Origin: Clostridiales bacterium
GTDB lineage: Bacteria > Bacillota > Clostridia > Caldicoprobacterales > DTU083
Direction of reading: 5' to 3'
Length of the DNA stretch: 64,000 nucleotides
Assembly (NCBI GenBank): GCA_012842605.1
Contig: DUSN01000070.1
Span: 90,668 to 154,667, forward strand
The position numbers and the translations under genes are program-made. Positions 43,907-52,593 of the stretch are shown here, piece by piece; within the stretch, counting starts at the first letter, position 1, and each line of letters begins with the position of its first letter. The notes beneath the pieces are model-generated. The model was not told where the DNA came from and searched no databases. It saw nothing but the letters and a program-made list of their open reading frames with translations.

Positions 43907-44977
43907 GTGCTTGAATTTGATATCGATATGGATCAATTTGCACAGATAAAGGTAATTGGAGTAGGAGGAGCAGGCAACAACGCAGTTAACCGGATGATTC
44001 AGCATGGCTTGAAAGGTGTGGATTTTATCTCAATTAATACAGATAAACAGGCATTATACCTTTCACAGGCAACGCAGAAAATTCAAATCGGAGAGAAGCT
44101 CACCAAAGGACTTGGAGCAGGAGCTAATCCGGAGATTGGCCAAAAAGCTGCTGAAGAAAGCAGTGAAGAGATTGTGCAGGCAATAAAAGGCTCGGATATG
44201 GTTTTTGTAACAGCCGGAATGGGCGGAGGCACCGGTACAGGGGCAGCACCGGTGGTGGCAGAACTGGCCAAGGATCTGGGAATTCTGACAGTAGGTGTAG
44301 TTACCAAGCCGTTTCTGTTTGAAGGACGTCAGCGCGCTCTTAATGCGGAAAAGGGAATTGCCCTGCTGAAGGAAAGGGTGGATACACTGGTTACTATACC
44401 AAATGACAGGCTGCTTCAGGTGGTAGAGAAACGCACATCCATGCTGGAAGCATTCAAGGTTGCAGATGACGTGCTGCGACAAGGTGTACAGGGTATATCC
44501 GACCTGATTGCCGTACCCGGTCTGGTTAACCTTGATTTTGCAGATGTTCGCACTATTATGAAGGAAAAAGGTTTGGCTCATATGGGTATTGGCAGGGGCA
44601 GCGGTGACAACAGGGCAATAGATGCAGCAAAACAGGCTATTCAAAGCCCGTTGCTGGAGACAACTATTGAAGGTGCCAGGGGCGTTCTGCTTAATATCAC
44701 CGGAGGTCCTAACCTGGGTCTGTATGAAGTTAACGAGGCAGCTGAGCTGGTAGCACAGGCAGCAGATCCGGATGCCAATATAATATTTGGAGCTGTTATT
44801 GACGAAAAACTTGATGACGAAATCCAAATAATTGTTATAGCTACAGGATTTGAAAAGACCGCTGAAAAACAGGAACGCAAAAAAGTTGAGAAGGTTATGG
44901 AAGCAGTTGCTGCCAGCCGGGATGGCTCTGATGACCTTGATATTCCTACTTTCTTAAGGAGAAACCGACTCAGATAG
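43907..44977 (+). CDS. ftsZ: Cell division GTPase FtsZ
   Basis: The tubulin-like ring protein. GTP-binding [18 protein letters not shown] and the tubulin signature [11 protein letters not shown] (Gly106-Gly112); synergy motif [18 protein letters not shown]; the C-terminal peptide [12 protein letters not shown] that binds FtsA and SepF. The linker is very short (about 30 residues). 356 aa. Start is GTG 43907 with AAGGGGAGGG upstream. The last gene of the dcw cluster, followed by a strong terminator. Confidence 0.97.
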   Translation: MLEFDIDMDQFAQIKVIGVGGAGNNAVNRMIQHGLKGVDFISINTDKQALYLSQATQKIQIGEKLTKGLGAGANPEIGQKAAEESSEEIVQAIKGSDMVFVTAGMGGGTGTGAAPVVAELAKDLGILTVGVVTKPFLFEGRQRALNAEKGIALLKERVDTLVTIPNDRLLQVVEKRTSMLEAFKVADDVLRQGVQGISDLIAVPGLVNLDFADVRTIMKEKGLAHMGIGRGSGDNRAIDAAKQAIQSPLLETTIEGARGVLLNITGGPNLGLYEVNEAAELVAQAADPDANIIFGAVIDEKLDDEIQIIVIATGFEKTAEKQERKKVEKVMEAVAASRDGSDDLDIPTFLRRNRLR

Positions 44978-45020
44978 TTTAGCTTTTCTGGTACAATAAT
45001 CTATATGCTAAGGTATCATA

Positions 45021-45060
45021 AATAACGACAATAATATCCATTTATTGTCGTTATTTTTTT
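45021..45060 (+). terminator. Intrinsic terminator after ftsZ
   Basis: AATAACGACAATAA (45021-45034) pairs perfectly with TTATTGTCGTTATT (45042-45055), then TTTTT. It isolates the spoIIG operon from ftsZ. Confidence 0.88.
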
Positions 45061-45152
45061 GTCTTTCAATCCACCGTTCTACAGGATTCTTTTTTGCAAT
45101 AAGTTATAATAAGGACAACGAAGGGTAATTGGACCTTAAGGACGGGGTCGGG

Positions 45153-46049
45153 GTGAAATACTTTTATCTTGACGTTATTTGGCTGGATAACCTGTTGGTT
45201 AACTTCATCATTTTATGGGTTACCTGGAAGCTTTCCGGAAACGCTGCCCCTATGTGGAGGCTATGGTGTTCTGCCGGCATAGGTGCATTTTACGCTGCGT
45301 TCCTGGTTCTGCCCGGTTTTTCTGTCCTGTCCGGGCTTCTCTTTAAAGTTTTGCTGTCCCTGGTTATGCTGGCTTTAGGTTTTCAAATCCGCTCCATAAA
45401 AGATTTCCTGAAATTGCTGGGTTATTTTTATGGAATAACTTTTCTGCTGGGCGGAGCGGCATTCGGCTTCTATTATTTTTTTGACGCTGGTATAGAAGTT
45501 GCAGGCGGCGTGTTTATAATCAGGGACTATCCGGTTAAGGTGCTTATATTCTCAGTTGTTTTCATAATAATGCTGTACCGCTGGCTGTGGCCCCTCCTGC
45601 GGTTTCAGATCAACAGGCACCAATTGGTCTACCAGACTGAGGTATGGTTTGACAACCGCAGCATGATTGTTGAAGCATTAATGGATACGGGGAATGAACT
45701 GACTGACCCTATTTCCGGCTGCCCGGTAATAGTTGTGGAATTTGAACTGATAAAGTCCATTCTTCCGCAAGAGGTTCAAAAGATATATCTTCAAGGCTGC
45801 GAAGAGCATCTGGAATATATTACCAAGGTAATGGCAGAATCAACATGGATAAACCGGTTCCATATTGTGCCCTATCATACATTGGACCACTCCGGCAGCA
45901 TGCTTCTTGCATTCAGGCCGGACCGAGTACGGGTTATGCTGAACGGTTCCTGGTTAGAAACAAGGGATGCTTTAATAGGAATCCGAAACAGGAAACTATC
46001 TGCCAATGATGAATATCACGCATTAATTCAACCACACATTATCCCATAA
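45153..46049 (+). CDS. spoIIGA: Sigma-E processing protease SpoIIGA
   Basis: A membrane aspartic protease that cleaves pro-sigma-E in the mother cell after a signal from the forespore (SpoIIR). Five hydrophobic segments in residues 1-150, then a soluble protease domain with active-site Asp178 in LMDTGNELTDPISGCPV. 298 aa. GTG 45153 gives MKYFYLDVIWLDNLLVN, matching the normal N-terminus; a TTG 8 codons earlier is rejected. It precedes sigE by 15 bases, the standard spoIIG order. A TATAAT at 45105-45110 could be its -10 element. Confidence 0.9.
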   Translation: MKYFYLDVIWLDNLLVNFIILWVTWKLSGNAAPMWRLWCSAGIGAFYAAFLVLPGFSVLSGLLFKVLLSLVMLALGFQIRSIKDFLKLLGYFYGITFLLGGAAFGFYYFFDAGIEVAGGVFIIRDYPVKVLIFSVVFIIMLYRWLWPLLRFQINRHQLVYQTEVWFDNRSMIVEALMDTGNELTDPISGCPVIVVEFELIKSILPQEVQKIYLQGCEEHLEYITKVMAESTWINRFHIVPYHTLDHSGSMLLAFRPDRVRVMLNGSWLETRDALIGIRNRKLSANDEYHALIQPHIIP

Positions 46050-46064
46050 CAGGAGGAATTATTC

Positions 46065-46796
46065 ATGTCCCTGTATCGTAAACTGAAGATGTACTGTCGT
46101 GTTTTTTGGATAAAAGTCATCAGCAGACTGAAAGTACTAAAAAGCCGGATTATATATTATATCAGCGGCAGTGAAGCCCTGCCTCCTCCTTTATCAAATG
46201 AAGAGGAAAATCTGCTTGTAACCAGGCTGGGCAAGGGTGACATTTCAGTCAAAAGTACTTTAATTGAACGGAACCTGCGTTTGGTGGTTTATATAGCCAG
46301 GAAATTTGAAAATACCGGGGTGGGTGTGGAGGATTTGATTTCCATAGGAACCATTGGTCTTATAAAGGCTGTCAACACCTTTGACCCGGCAAAAAAGATC
46401 AAGCTGGCTACATATGCATCCCGCTGCATTGAAAATGAAATCCTGATGTATTTGCGGCGAAATGGCAAGATGAAATCTGAAATATCATTTGATGAACCTT
46501 TAAACATTGACTGGGATGGCAATGAGCTGCTCTTGTCCGATATCCTGGGTACTGATAATGACCTTGTCTATAAATATATAGAAGACGAGGTTGACAAGGA
46601 ATTATTGAATCTGGCCATGAAACACCTCAGCCGCCGGGAAAGATGCATTATTGAGCTGAGGTTCGGACTGAGGGACGGTTCTGAAAAGACTCAGAAGGAA
46701 GTTGCCGATTTGCTTGGAATTTCGCAATCATATATCTCCAGGCTGGAAAAAAGGATAATCAAACGTTTGAAAAAGGAAATCGGCCGCATGGTTTGA
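46065..46796 (+). CDS. sigE: Pro-sigma-E, mother-cell sigma factor
   Basis: Early mother-cell sigma factor. The N-terminal pro-sequence is hydrophobic and basic (about 1-30: [24 protein letters not shown]) and cleaved by SpoIIGA. Region 2: [65 protein letters not shown]; region 4: [44 protein letters not shown]. 243 aa. Cotranscribed with spoIIGA. Confidence 0.93.
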   Translation: MSLYRKLKMYCRVFWIKVISRLKVLKSRIIYYISGSEALPPPLSNEEENLLVTRLGKGDISVKSTLIERNLRLVVYIARKFENTGVGVEDLISIGTIGLIKAVNTFDPAKKIKLATYASRCIENEILMYLRRNGKMKSEISFDEPLNIDWDGNELLLSDILGTDNDLVYKYIEDEVDKELLNLAMKHLSRRERCIIELRFGLRDGSEKTQKEVADLLGISQSYISRLEKRIIKRLKKEIGRMV

Positions 46797-46798
46797 AC

Positions 46799-46828
46799 GA
46801 ATAAATAACTCCATCCGAGGCAATACTT
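46799..46828 (+). promoter_or_regulatory. Sigma-F/sigma-G-type promoter of sigG
   Basis: GAATA (46799-46803), 15-base spacer, GGCAATACTT (46819-46828). This fits the forespore -35 GHATR and all but the last base of GGNRANAHTR. It starts just after the sigE stop, agreeing with sigG being read separately in the forespore. Confidence 0.6.
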
Positions 46829-46842
46829 TCTTTATGAAGGAC

Positions 46843-46860
46843 ATCCTGATTTCTCAGGAT
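46843..46860. repeat. Hairpin in the sigG leader
   Basis: ATCCTGA and TCAGGAT pair perfectly around TTTC (46843-46860), 5-12 bases before the sigG ribosome site. It could be a leader hairpin affecting translation. Confidence 0.4.
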
Positions 46861-46879
46861 AAGGGATGGAGGGAAATGC

Positions 46880-47653
46880 ATGCACACGAATAAAGTCGAA
46901 ATTTGCGGTGTCAATACTTCACAACTTCCGGTTCTCAGCAATGAGAAAATGAAAGAACTGTTTTCGCGTATGCATGCCGGAGACGAGAGCGCAAGGGAGG
47001 AGTTTATACAAGGCAATTTACGATTGGTACTAAGCGTCATTCAAAGGTTCAACAACAGAGGCGAACACATTGATGACTTGTTTCAGGTTGGATGCATTGG
47101 GCTTATCAAGGCTATTGACAATTTTGATGTAACGCAAAACGTGCGCTTTTCTACCTATGCAGTGCCAATGATAATCGGCGAAATACGCAGGTATCTTCGG
47201 GACAATAACTCCATCCGGGTAAGCCGGTCCCTCAGGGATATAGCATACAAAGCCCTGCAGGTGCGGGATCAGTTGATAAACAAGAATTCCAAAGAACCCA
47301 CTGTTACTGAAATAGCCAAGGAACTTGACCTGCCCAGGGAAGAAGTTGTGTTTGCCCTGGATGCAATACAGGATCCCATATCTTTATTTGAGCCTATATA
47401 CCATGACGGCGGAGATGCCATATTTGTTATGGACCAGGTAAGCGATGAGAAGAATCAGGATGAAAGCTGGCTTGAAGGAATTGCTCTTAAGGAAGCTATG
47501 AAGAAGCTGAATGACAGGGAAAAGCTGATATTGACCCTCCGGTTTTTTGATGGCCGTACACAGATGGAAGTTGCGGAAGAAATAGGAATATCTCAGGCGC
47601 AGGTTTCCCGCCTGGAAAAAACCGCACTCAACCATATGAGAAAATATATCTGA
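46880..47653 (+). CDS. sigG: Forespore sigma factor sigma-G
   Basis: Late forespore sigma factor. The N-terminus NKVEICGVNTSQLPVLSNEKMKEL is the sigma-G signature. Region 2 GNLRLVLSVIQRFNNRGEHIDDLFQVGCIGLIKAIDNFD...RFSTYAVPMIIGEIRRYLRDN, region 3 KEPTVTEIAKELDLPREEVVFALDA, region 4 LNDREKLILTLRFFDGRTQMEVAEEIGISQAQVSRLEKTAL. 257 aa. ATG 46880 has GATGGAGGG 6 bases upstream. It has its own forespore-type promoter. Confidence 0.95.
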   Translation: MHTNKVEICGVNTSQLPVLSNEKMKELFSRMHAGDESAREEFIQGNLRLVLSVIQRFNNRGEHIDDLFQVGCIGLIKAIDNFDVTQNVRFSTYAVPMIIGEIRRYLRDNNSIRVSRSLRDIAYKALQVRDQLINKNSKEPTVTEIAKELDLPREEVVFALDAIQDPISLFEPIYHDGGDAIFVMDQVSDEKNQDESWLEGIALKEAMKKLNDREKLILTLRFFDGRTQMEVAEEIGISQAQVSRLEKTALNHMRKYI

Positions 47654-47671
47654 TTATCCATAAATGCATGC

Positions 47672-47702
47672 AAGCTGTCTCATTATTGAGACAGCTTTTT
47701 TG
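47672..47702 (+). terminator. Intrinsic terminator of sigG
   Basis: AAGCTGTCTC pairs with GAGACAGCTT around a 6-base loop, then TTTTT. Confidence 0.88.
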
Positions 47703-47767
47703 TCATTTTTTTACCGGATTATAAATAGGATAGAAGGAGAGTACAGATTGGGAGCGGGGTGATTTCT

Positions 47768-48019
47768 TTGCCTAAATCATCGGATTTCCGGACTAAAGAA
47801 GTGATCAATATCCGGGACGGCAGACGTCTTGGCAACATCATTGATATGGAATTCAATCTAAGTGAAGGCAGGATTACAGCCATAGTAGTCCCCGGTGCCA
47901 GCCGTTTCCTGGGGCTTTTAAAAGAAGAAGATGATTTGGTGATTCCCTGGGAAAAAATCAAAAAAATAGGGGACGATGTTATACTGGTGGACATAGAGAC
48001 ACGATCAACCGGGCTGTAG
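47768..48019 (+). CDS. ylmC: YlmC/YmxH family PRC-barrel sporulation protein
   Basis: An 83-aa single PRC-barrel protein: DFRTKEVINIRDGRRLGNIIDMEF, GRITAIVVPGASRFLGLLKEEDDLVIPWEKIKKIGDDVILVD. YlmC/YmxH proteins lie next to sigG in many endospore formers; the molecular role is unknown. The GTG at 47759 lies directly after GGAGCGG, while the TTG at 47768 is 5 bases after GGGGTGA and is preferred. It has its own leader after the sigG terminator. Confidence 0.8.
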   Translation: MPKSSDFRTKEVINIRDGRRLGNIIDMEFNLSEGRITAIVVPGASRFLGLLKEEDDLVIPWEKIKKIGDDVILVDIETRSTGL

Positions 48020-48104
48020 GAGTACTGTTAAAACTTATGTGGACTAAAGGGCAGAAAAATAATATAATGGGTACAAAAGCATGTCTTTATGGGAGGTACA
48101 TAGG

Positions 48105-48560
48105 ATGAAGTGCCCTTTTTGCAATACCGCAGACAGCAAGGTGGTGGATTCCCGGCCAACCGATGAAGGATCGGTAATTCGCCGGAGACGTGAATGCATT
48201 AAATGCGGCAAACGATTTACAACATATGAAAAAATAGAGTACCTTCCCATACTGGTAGTAAAAAAGGATGGCAGGCGGGAAGCATTTGACAGCAATAAAA
48301 TCATGACAGGCCTTTTAAAAGCCTGTGAAAAACGGCCGGTTTCAGTCCGTGATCTTGAGGCTGCCGTACAGGATATTGAGAAGCAAGTTTACAACTCACT
48401 GGAACAAGAGGTTACCAGCAAGCAAATCGGTGAAATGGTCATGGAGAAGCTGAAGGCATTGGATGAGGTGGCTTTTGTCCGTTTCGCTTCGGTTTATCGC
48501 CAGTTTAAGGATATAAATACATTCATGGATGAGTTGAAAAAGCTGCTGGAGGAAAAATAA
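48105..48560 (+). CDS. nrdR: Transcriptional repressor NrdR
   Basis: A regulator of ribonucleotide reductase. A zinc ribbon (Cys3, Cys6, Cys31, Cys34) binds the NrdR box, and an ATP-cone (about 49-139: [33 protein letters not shown]...) senses ATP/dATP. 151 aa, the standard length. ATG 48105 begins MKCPFC as in all NrdR proteins; an upstream ATG at 48081 adds eight spurious residues. Neighbour order ylmC-nrdR-pgeF is common in Clostridia. Confidence 0.95.
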   Translation: MKCPFCNTADSKVVDSRPTDEGSVIRRRRECIKCGKRFTTYEKIEYLPILVVKKDGRREAFDSNKIMTGLLKACEKRPVSVRDLEAAVQDIEKQVYNSLEQEVTSKQIGEMVMEKLKALDEVAFVRFASVYRQFKDINTFMDELKKLLEEK

Positions 48561-48616
48561 GGACAGCCAATGTTCTAAATGTACCTGAAAGGAGTCATAA
48601 ACAAAATTCAGTAACG

Positions 48617-49450
48617 ATGAACAATATTTCTGGACGAATAGGATTTAAAGAAAACAACTGGGATGGGCTTGTCTATTATACTATCCCCTCCTTTGAGCAA
48701 ACCGGACTGGTCAAGCATGGTTTCAGTTCACGGCTGGGCGGTGTCAGTACCGGGGAATGCACCAGCCTTAATCTGGGATTTAAGCGAAAAGACAACCCTG
48801 AAAATGTCAGGGAAAATTTCAATAGATTTTGCAGTGCTTTGGGAATTTTACCGGATCAGATGGTGTTCTCTGATCAAGTACACAAAGACAAGGTCTTGAA
48901 AGTAGATTTATATCACCAGGGCATGGGTTTCACTAAGCAATCGGAAATCCGGGAAACAGACGGGCTGATTGCACATCAGCCGGGACTGGCTTTAGTGACC
49001 TTTTATGCCGACTGTGTTCCATTATTTTTTCTTGATCCGGTAAAGAAAATAATTGGGTTAAGCCATTCAGGCTGGCGGGGCACGGTTGCCAAAATAGGCA
49101 GGCAGACATTGAGAGCTATGGAAGAGCACTATGGCACCAGAGTATCGGACTGCCTGGTTGGAATCGGACCTTCAATCGGGCCGTGCTGCTTTGAAGTAGA
49201 CCTGCCGGTAGCTGAGGAATTTGCCAAAGCGTATCCGGACAGGCAGGAGGAGATAATTAAGCCTTTCGGGAATAAGTATTATATTGATTTGTGGAAAGCA
49301 AATATAATCCAGTTAAAGGATTATGGTGTACCGGAAGATAACATAACAACGGCATCATTGTGTACTTGCTGCAATAAGGATATTTTTTTCAGCCACAGGG
49401 GAGACAAAGGGAAGACAGGCAGTTTGGCCGCCCTGTTGATGCTGGCATAA
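48617..49450 (+). CDS. pgeF: Peptidoglycan editing factor PgeF (YfiH/laccase-like)
   Basis: A purine-nucleoside/peptidoglycan-editing hydrolase of the DUF152 family. HGFSSRLGGVSTGECTSLNLGF, ADCVPLFFLDP, LSHSGWRGTVAKI and GIGPSIGPCCFEVDLPV contain the His and Cys metal ligands of the YfiH site, and CTCCNKDIFFSHRGDKGKTGSLAALLML closes the fold. 277 aa. The start at 48617 has only a distant AAAGGAG (about 22 bases), so its true start may be elsewhere, but no earlier in-frame start is available. Confidence 0.9.
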   Translation: MNNISGRIGFKENNWDGLVYYTIPSFEQTGLVKHGFSSRLGGVSTGECTSLNLGFKRKDNPENVRENFNRFCSALGILPDQMVFSDQVHKDKVLKVDLYHQGMGFTKQSEIRETDGLIAHQPGLALVTFYADCVPLFFLDPVKKIIGLSHSGWRGTVAKIGRQTLRAMEEHYGTRVSDCLVGIGPSIGPCCFEVDLPVAEEFAKAYPDRQEEIIKPFGNKYYIDLWKANIIQLKDYGVPEDNITTASLCTCCNKDIFFSHRGDKGKTGSLAALLMLA

Positions 49451-49462
49451 CAATCTGCTGAT

Positions 49463-49506
49463 AAAAACCGGTTTCTGGCATATGAATGTCAGAAACCGGT
49501 TTTTTT
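49463..49506 (+). terminator. Intrinsic terminator of pgeF
   Basis: AAAAACCGGTTTCTG pairs with CAGAAACCGGTTTTT around a 12-base loop. Very strong. Confidence 0.9.
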
Positions 49507-49596
49507 AATTTTAGAAAAATGCTTGTAAAGCATACTAGCACTTTCAGCAGGGAATTATAAGTTTGTACTCAATTTGATAAAAAGAGGTGATTGTTT

Positions 49597-50400
49597 ATGC
49601 CCTTGGGATTAACACTTTTAGTTGTGGCAACCATTTTGGTTTTATTCGGTGTGGGGCATCAAGTTCTCGACCGAATGAGGCTTAATGACAAAACTGCTGT
49701 TTTATTTATGGCAGGAATTTTTATAGGCGGTTTGCTGCCTGATATTTCATTGGGAAGGAATTTTTCCATTAACCTTGGAGGAGCTGTTATACCATTTATT
49801 CTTGCAGTGTACTTATTTGCTAAAGCCGGAACAGGCAGGGAAAAGGCCAGGGCTGTATTGGCTTCTCTGGTAGCAGGAGCTGCCATTTATCTGGCAGGAA
49901 GGCTGCTTCCCCATGAACCGGAATCAATGATCTTTGACCCTAATTATGCATATGGAATTATTGCCGGCGTAACTGCCTATCTATTTGGACGTTCCAGGAG
50001 AGCATCCTTTATTGCCGGTATAATGGGTGTGATTCTCGCAGATATTGCTCAGGGTATCGAGAATGTGATCAGAAACATACCAGCTCCAGTCAGACTGGGG
50101 TCGGCAGGGGCAGTGGATGCAGTGGTTATTTCAGGACTACTGGCAGTGTTGCTGGCTGAATTTGTCGGTGAATTGCGTGAAAGACTGCAAGGAGGCACTG
50201 AAAAGAAAAACATGCGTTTTGATCATGCTGAGTTTACCAGTGCCATTGGTGCAGAAGACAAACCGGAAGATAATGCTGACAAACCGGAAGATAAAACAGA
50301 TAATGCCGAAGCAAACAAACAGGAGGAAGATAGTCGGGAAGTATGCAATGAAGGGGATAATCCAAAAAATGATGATGGGCAGAAGGAGGGACAAACATGA
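49597..50400 (+). CDS. DUF1614 membrane protein
   Basis: A multi-pass membrane protein (about seven hydrophobic segments in residues 1-195: MPLGLTLLVVATILVLFGVGHQVLDRMRL, KTAVLFMAGIFIGGLLPDISL, ...) with an Asp/Glu/Lys-rich hydrophilic tail of about 70 residues holding repeated DKPED/NADKPED units. The function of DUF1614 is unknown. ATG 49597 is 7 bases after GAGGTG. Its stop overlaps spoIIP by ATGA, suggesting a joint role in sporulation. Confidence 0.75.
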   Translation: MPLGLTLLVVATILVLFGVGHQVLDRMRLNDKTAVLFMAGIFIGGLLPDISLGRNFSINLGGAVIPFILAVYLFAKAGTGREKARAVLASLVAGAAIYLAGRLLPHEPESMIFDPNYAYGIIAGVTAYLFGRSRRASFIAGIMGVILADIAQGIENVIRNIPAPVRLGSAGAVDAVVISGLLAVLLAEFVGELRERLQGGTEKKNMRFDHAEFTSAIGAEDKPEDNADKPEDKTDNAEANKQEEDSREVCNEGDNPKNDDGQKEGQT

Positions 50401-51539
50401 AAAAAACATTGAGCAGTCTTATAGTATCGGTACTTCTTTTGCTAACAGTACTTCCCGGTACTGCATCTGCTGATGACTGGTTTGAACCCGATCCGGGCTA
50501 TTACACCATTTTAGATGAGAATGGCAGGGAACTAACCGTAATGGCTCGTGAGATTTCGGTGGATGATGAGTATGTCAGCGGTGACAATAAGCATTATATT
50601 GTAACCAGGGTTGATAAAAAGAAAAGGATAGCTTATACTGAATTACTTGGCGAAATAACACTGCCCGCTGCAGTACAGGACAGCCAGGCTGCTGCTCAGC
50701 AGGATCAGGGGAATATTGTGCTCTATTGCACCCATAATGATGAATCCTATGTTCCCTCTGACGGTACCGAAAGCATAAAGGGAGACGGCGGGATTAATGA
50801 TGTTGCCAAAGCTTTTGCTGAAAATTTGAAGAAAAAGGGTATAAATGCAATATTCAAGGAAGAAAAACATGATCCCCATGATGCGGGTGCCTACCGCAGA
50901 TCCCGCAAAACAGCCGTTCAGCTGATAAAATCAAATATGCCGGTCCGTGCAGTATTTGATATTCACAGGGATGCGGTGCCTAAGAGCCACTATATTGCTG
51001 AGGTTGACGGCCAGGATATGTGCAAGATCCGCATTGTGATCGGGCGCCGAAATCAAAACCGGAAGGCAAACGAGGAATTGGCTTATAAGATCAAATCGGT
51101 AGCAGATAAGTCTTTTCCCGGACTGGTAAAGGACATTTTCTTCGGGAAGGGTTCATATAACCAGGAACTGTCCCCCAGATCCCTGCTTTTTGAGGTGGGA
51201 ACATATGAAAACTCCAAAGAAGCAGCCCAGAAATCAACAGCGTACTTGGCCGAAGTTGTTTCAAAAGCCCTTTATGGAGGTACTGTAAAAGAACAGGATC
51301 AGGAATCCGGTGAATCAAAGGGCAGGGAAACCAGAATACGGCCCATAAATCAGGAAACTGAAACCAGAGAAAGCTCAGGCGGCAGAAGCGGACTTGGCTG
51401 GCTATTTGTTGTTGTGGCTGTTGGCGTTGCAGGCTTTTTATTAATCAGCATGGGCGGAAGAGAACTGGCATCAAAATTTAAAGGTTCTTCGAGACAGGAA
51501 TTCAGCAGCTTTCTCGGACGTAAGAAAAAGAAAAAATAG
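50397..51539 (+). CDS. spoIIP: Stage II sporulation protein P (SpoIIP)
   Basis: A septal peptidoglycan amidase/endopeptidase needed for engulfment. A signal peptide (residues 1-25, ending near TASA) is followed by a strand-rich lead-in and the amidase_3-like domain: VLYCTHNDESYVP, KGDGGINDVAKAFAENLKKKGI, AVFDIHRDAVPKSHY, IGRRNQNRKANEELAYKI and LLFEVGTYENSKEAA with the His and Glu zinc ligands. A second membrane segment near the C-terminus (about 335-355) and a Lys-rich end (RKKKKK) make it C-terminally anchored. 380 aa. Not adjacent to gpr, its usual neighbour. Confidence 0.88.
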   Translation: MKKTLSSLIVSVLLLLTVLPGTASADDWFEPDPGYYTILDENGRELTVMAREISVDDEYVSGDNKHYIVTRVDKKKRIAYTELLGEITLPAAVQDSQAAAQQDQGNIVLYCTHNDESYVPSDGTESIKGDGGINDVAKAFAENLKKKGINAIFKEEKHDPHDAGAYRRSRKTAVQLIKSNMPVRAVFDIHRDAVPKSHYIAEVDGQDMCKIRIVIGRRNQNRKANEELAYKIKSVADKSFPGLVKDIFFGKGSYNQELSPRSLLFEVGTYENSKEAAQKSTAYLAEVVSKALYGGTVKEQDQESGESKGRETRIRPINQETETRESSGGRSGLGWLFVVVAVGVAGFLLISMGGRELASKFKGSSRQEFSSFLGRKKKKK

Positions 51540-51571
51540 GCAGCAGCTATAACCTGTTCCGGGAGGTATTA

Positions 51572-52033
51572 GTGCGAATTATTTATTACAGTTATTGGGG
51601 AACATACGCAGCTTATACCATGGCGGCACTGCATACCGGCATATACCCGGCAGACAGCCTGCCGCCTCGGGAGTATGTGGCAGCTCAGTATGAACTGTGC
51701 TGCAGATATGGTGAACAGGCAGGAAACTTAATATTTGTAGGTCTGGATGATCAGCTCAGGGAAGTCTACAGCTTAGGGTGCCGGCAGCATGGGGATATGA
51801 TAATCCGGGCCATTAACAACATTAATATAATATTTGATATTAGGGAGCCAGTCAGCTTTTTTTCAGCAGAAAAACAGGAGGGAATGCTTCCCGGCCTTTT
51901 GCAAAGGCTCCGGCTTAATAGAAACAGCTTTACGGAAGATTTATTTTATATATGGTTTAGAAAACATTATGCCAACTGCCGGCGAGAGGTTCAATATGCC
52001 AGGGAATCCTTAAAGGACGGGATAGTCTTATGA
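51572..52033 (+). CDS. DUF3189 protein (first copy)
   Basis: A 153-aa member of DUF3189, recognised from YYSYWGTYAAYTMAALHTGIYPADSLPP and the middle NLIFVGLDDQLREVYSLGCRQHGDMIIRA. The family is confined to endospore-forming Firmicutes and is of unknown function. No signal or membrane segment. The N-terminus has a YSYWG/HTG pattern like a nucleotide-binding loop. Start is GTG 51572 after GGGAGG. Coupled to the next gene by ATGA. Confidence 0.75.
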   Translation: MRIIYYSYWGTYAAYTMAALHTGIYPADSLPPREYVAAQYELCCRYGEQAGNLIFVGLDDQLREVYSLGCRQHGDMIIRAINNINIIFDIREPVSFFSAEKQEGMLPGLLQRLRLNRNSFTEDLFYIWFRKHYANCRREVQYARESLKDGIVL

Positions 52034-52503
52034 AATTGTTTTACTGTTGTTACGGAGGTGCTCACACCTCCGTTACTTGTGCATCCATTCACTTAGGGTA
52101 TCTGCCCTGCGACAGGGTACCGGACGCATGTGAGTTCCGGAAAGTTCCTTTCTATGACAAAATGGACCATCACGAACTGGGAACCCCGGTGTTTATGGGA
52201 AAGGATGAACTGGGCTGCGATGTTTACATAATAGGCATGAAGAATGCCAGGCAGCTTGTTATCCCTGCTATGAAAAGCTATTTAAATTCATGCGGCATTG
52301 ATCAAAAGGATCTTTTCCTTGTAAACGCCCTGGTGAAGCTTCATCCCATTACTTCTATGGGCGGAGTAGCTTCACGAAAATTTGGCATTTTGGTATTGGG
52401 AAGACCTATGACAATATGGGGAATTCGCAGAACCTACCCTAAGTTTGTTGAACTTGTGAGCAATGTAAAAGAAAACTTGCGCTGCAGGCAGGAATTGTCT
52501 TGA
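52030..52503 (+). CDS. DUF3189 protein (second copy)
   Basis: A paralogue of the gene before it, 157 aa: FYCCYGGAHTSVTCASIHLGYLPCDRVP, FMGKDELGCDVYIIGMKNARQLVIPAMKSYL and SMGGVASRKFGILVLGRPMTIWGIRRTYP. The N-terminal GGAHTS/SIHLG is conserved with its partner. Overlaps its predecessor by ATGA, so the two proteins are probably made together. Confidence 0.78.
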   Translation: MKLFYCCYGGAHTSVTCASIHLGYLPCDRVPDACEFRKVPFYDKMDHHELGTPVFMGKDELGCDVYIIGMKNARQLVIPAMKSYLNSCGIDQKDLFLVNALVKLHPITSMGGVASRKFGILVLGRPMTIWGIRRTYPKFVELVSNVKENLRCRQELS

Positions 52504-52593
52504 CTTGATGTGAATTATGGCTGATAATGATAATGTTACACTGATTAGTATCTGGTACTAAAAACAGATAATAGATTTTATTGAAACGGAAAG

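Noticed and set aside
44063-44827. A 254-aa ORF on the minus strand across ftsZ
   Set aside because: Antisense to a highly conserved gene, no recognisable domain, no ribosome site; a shadow of FtsZ codons.
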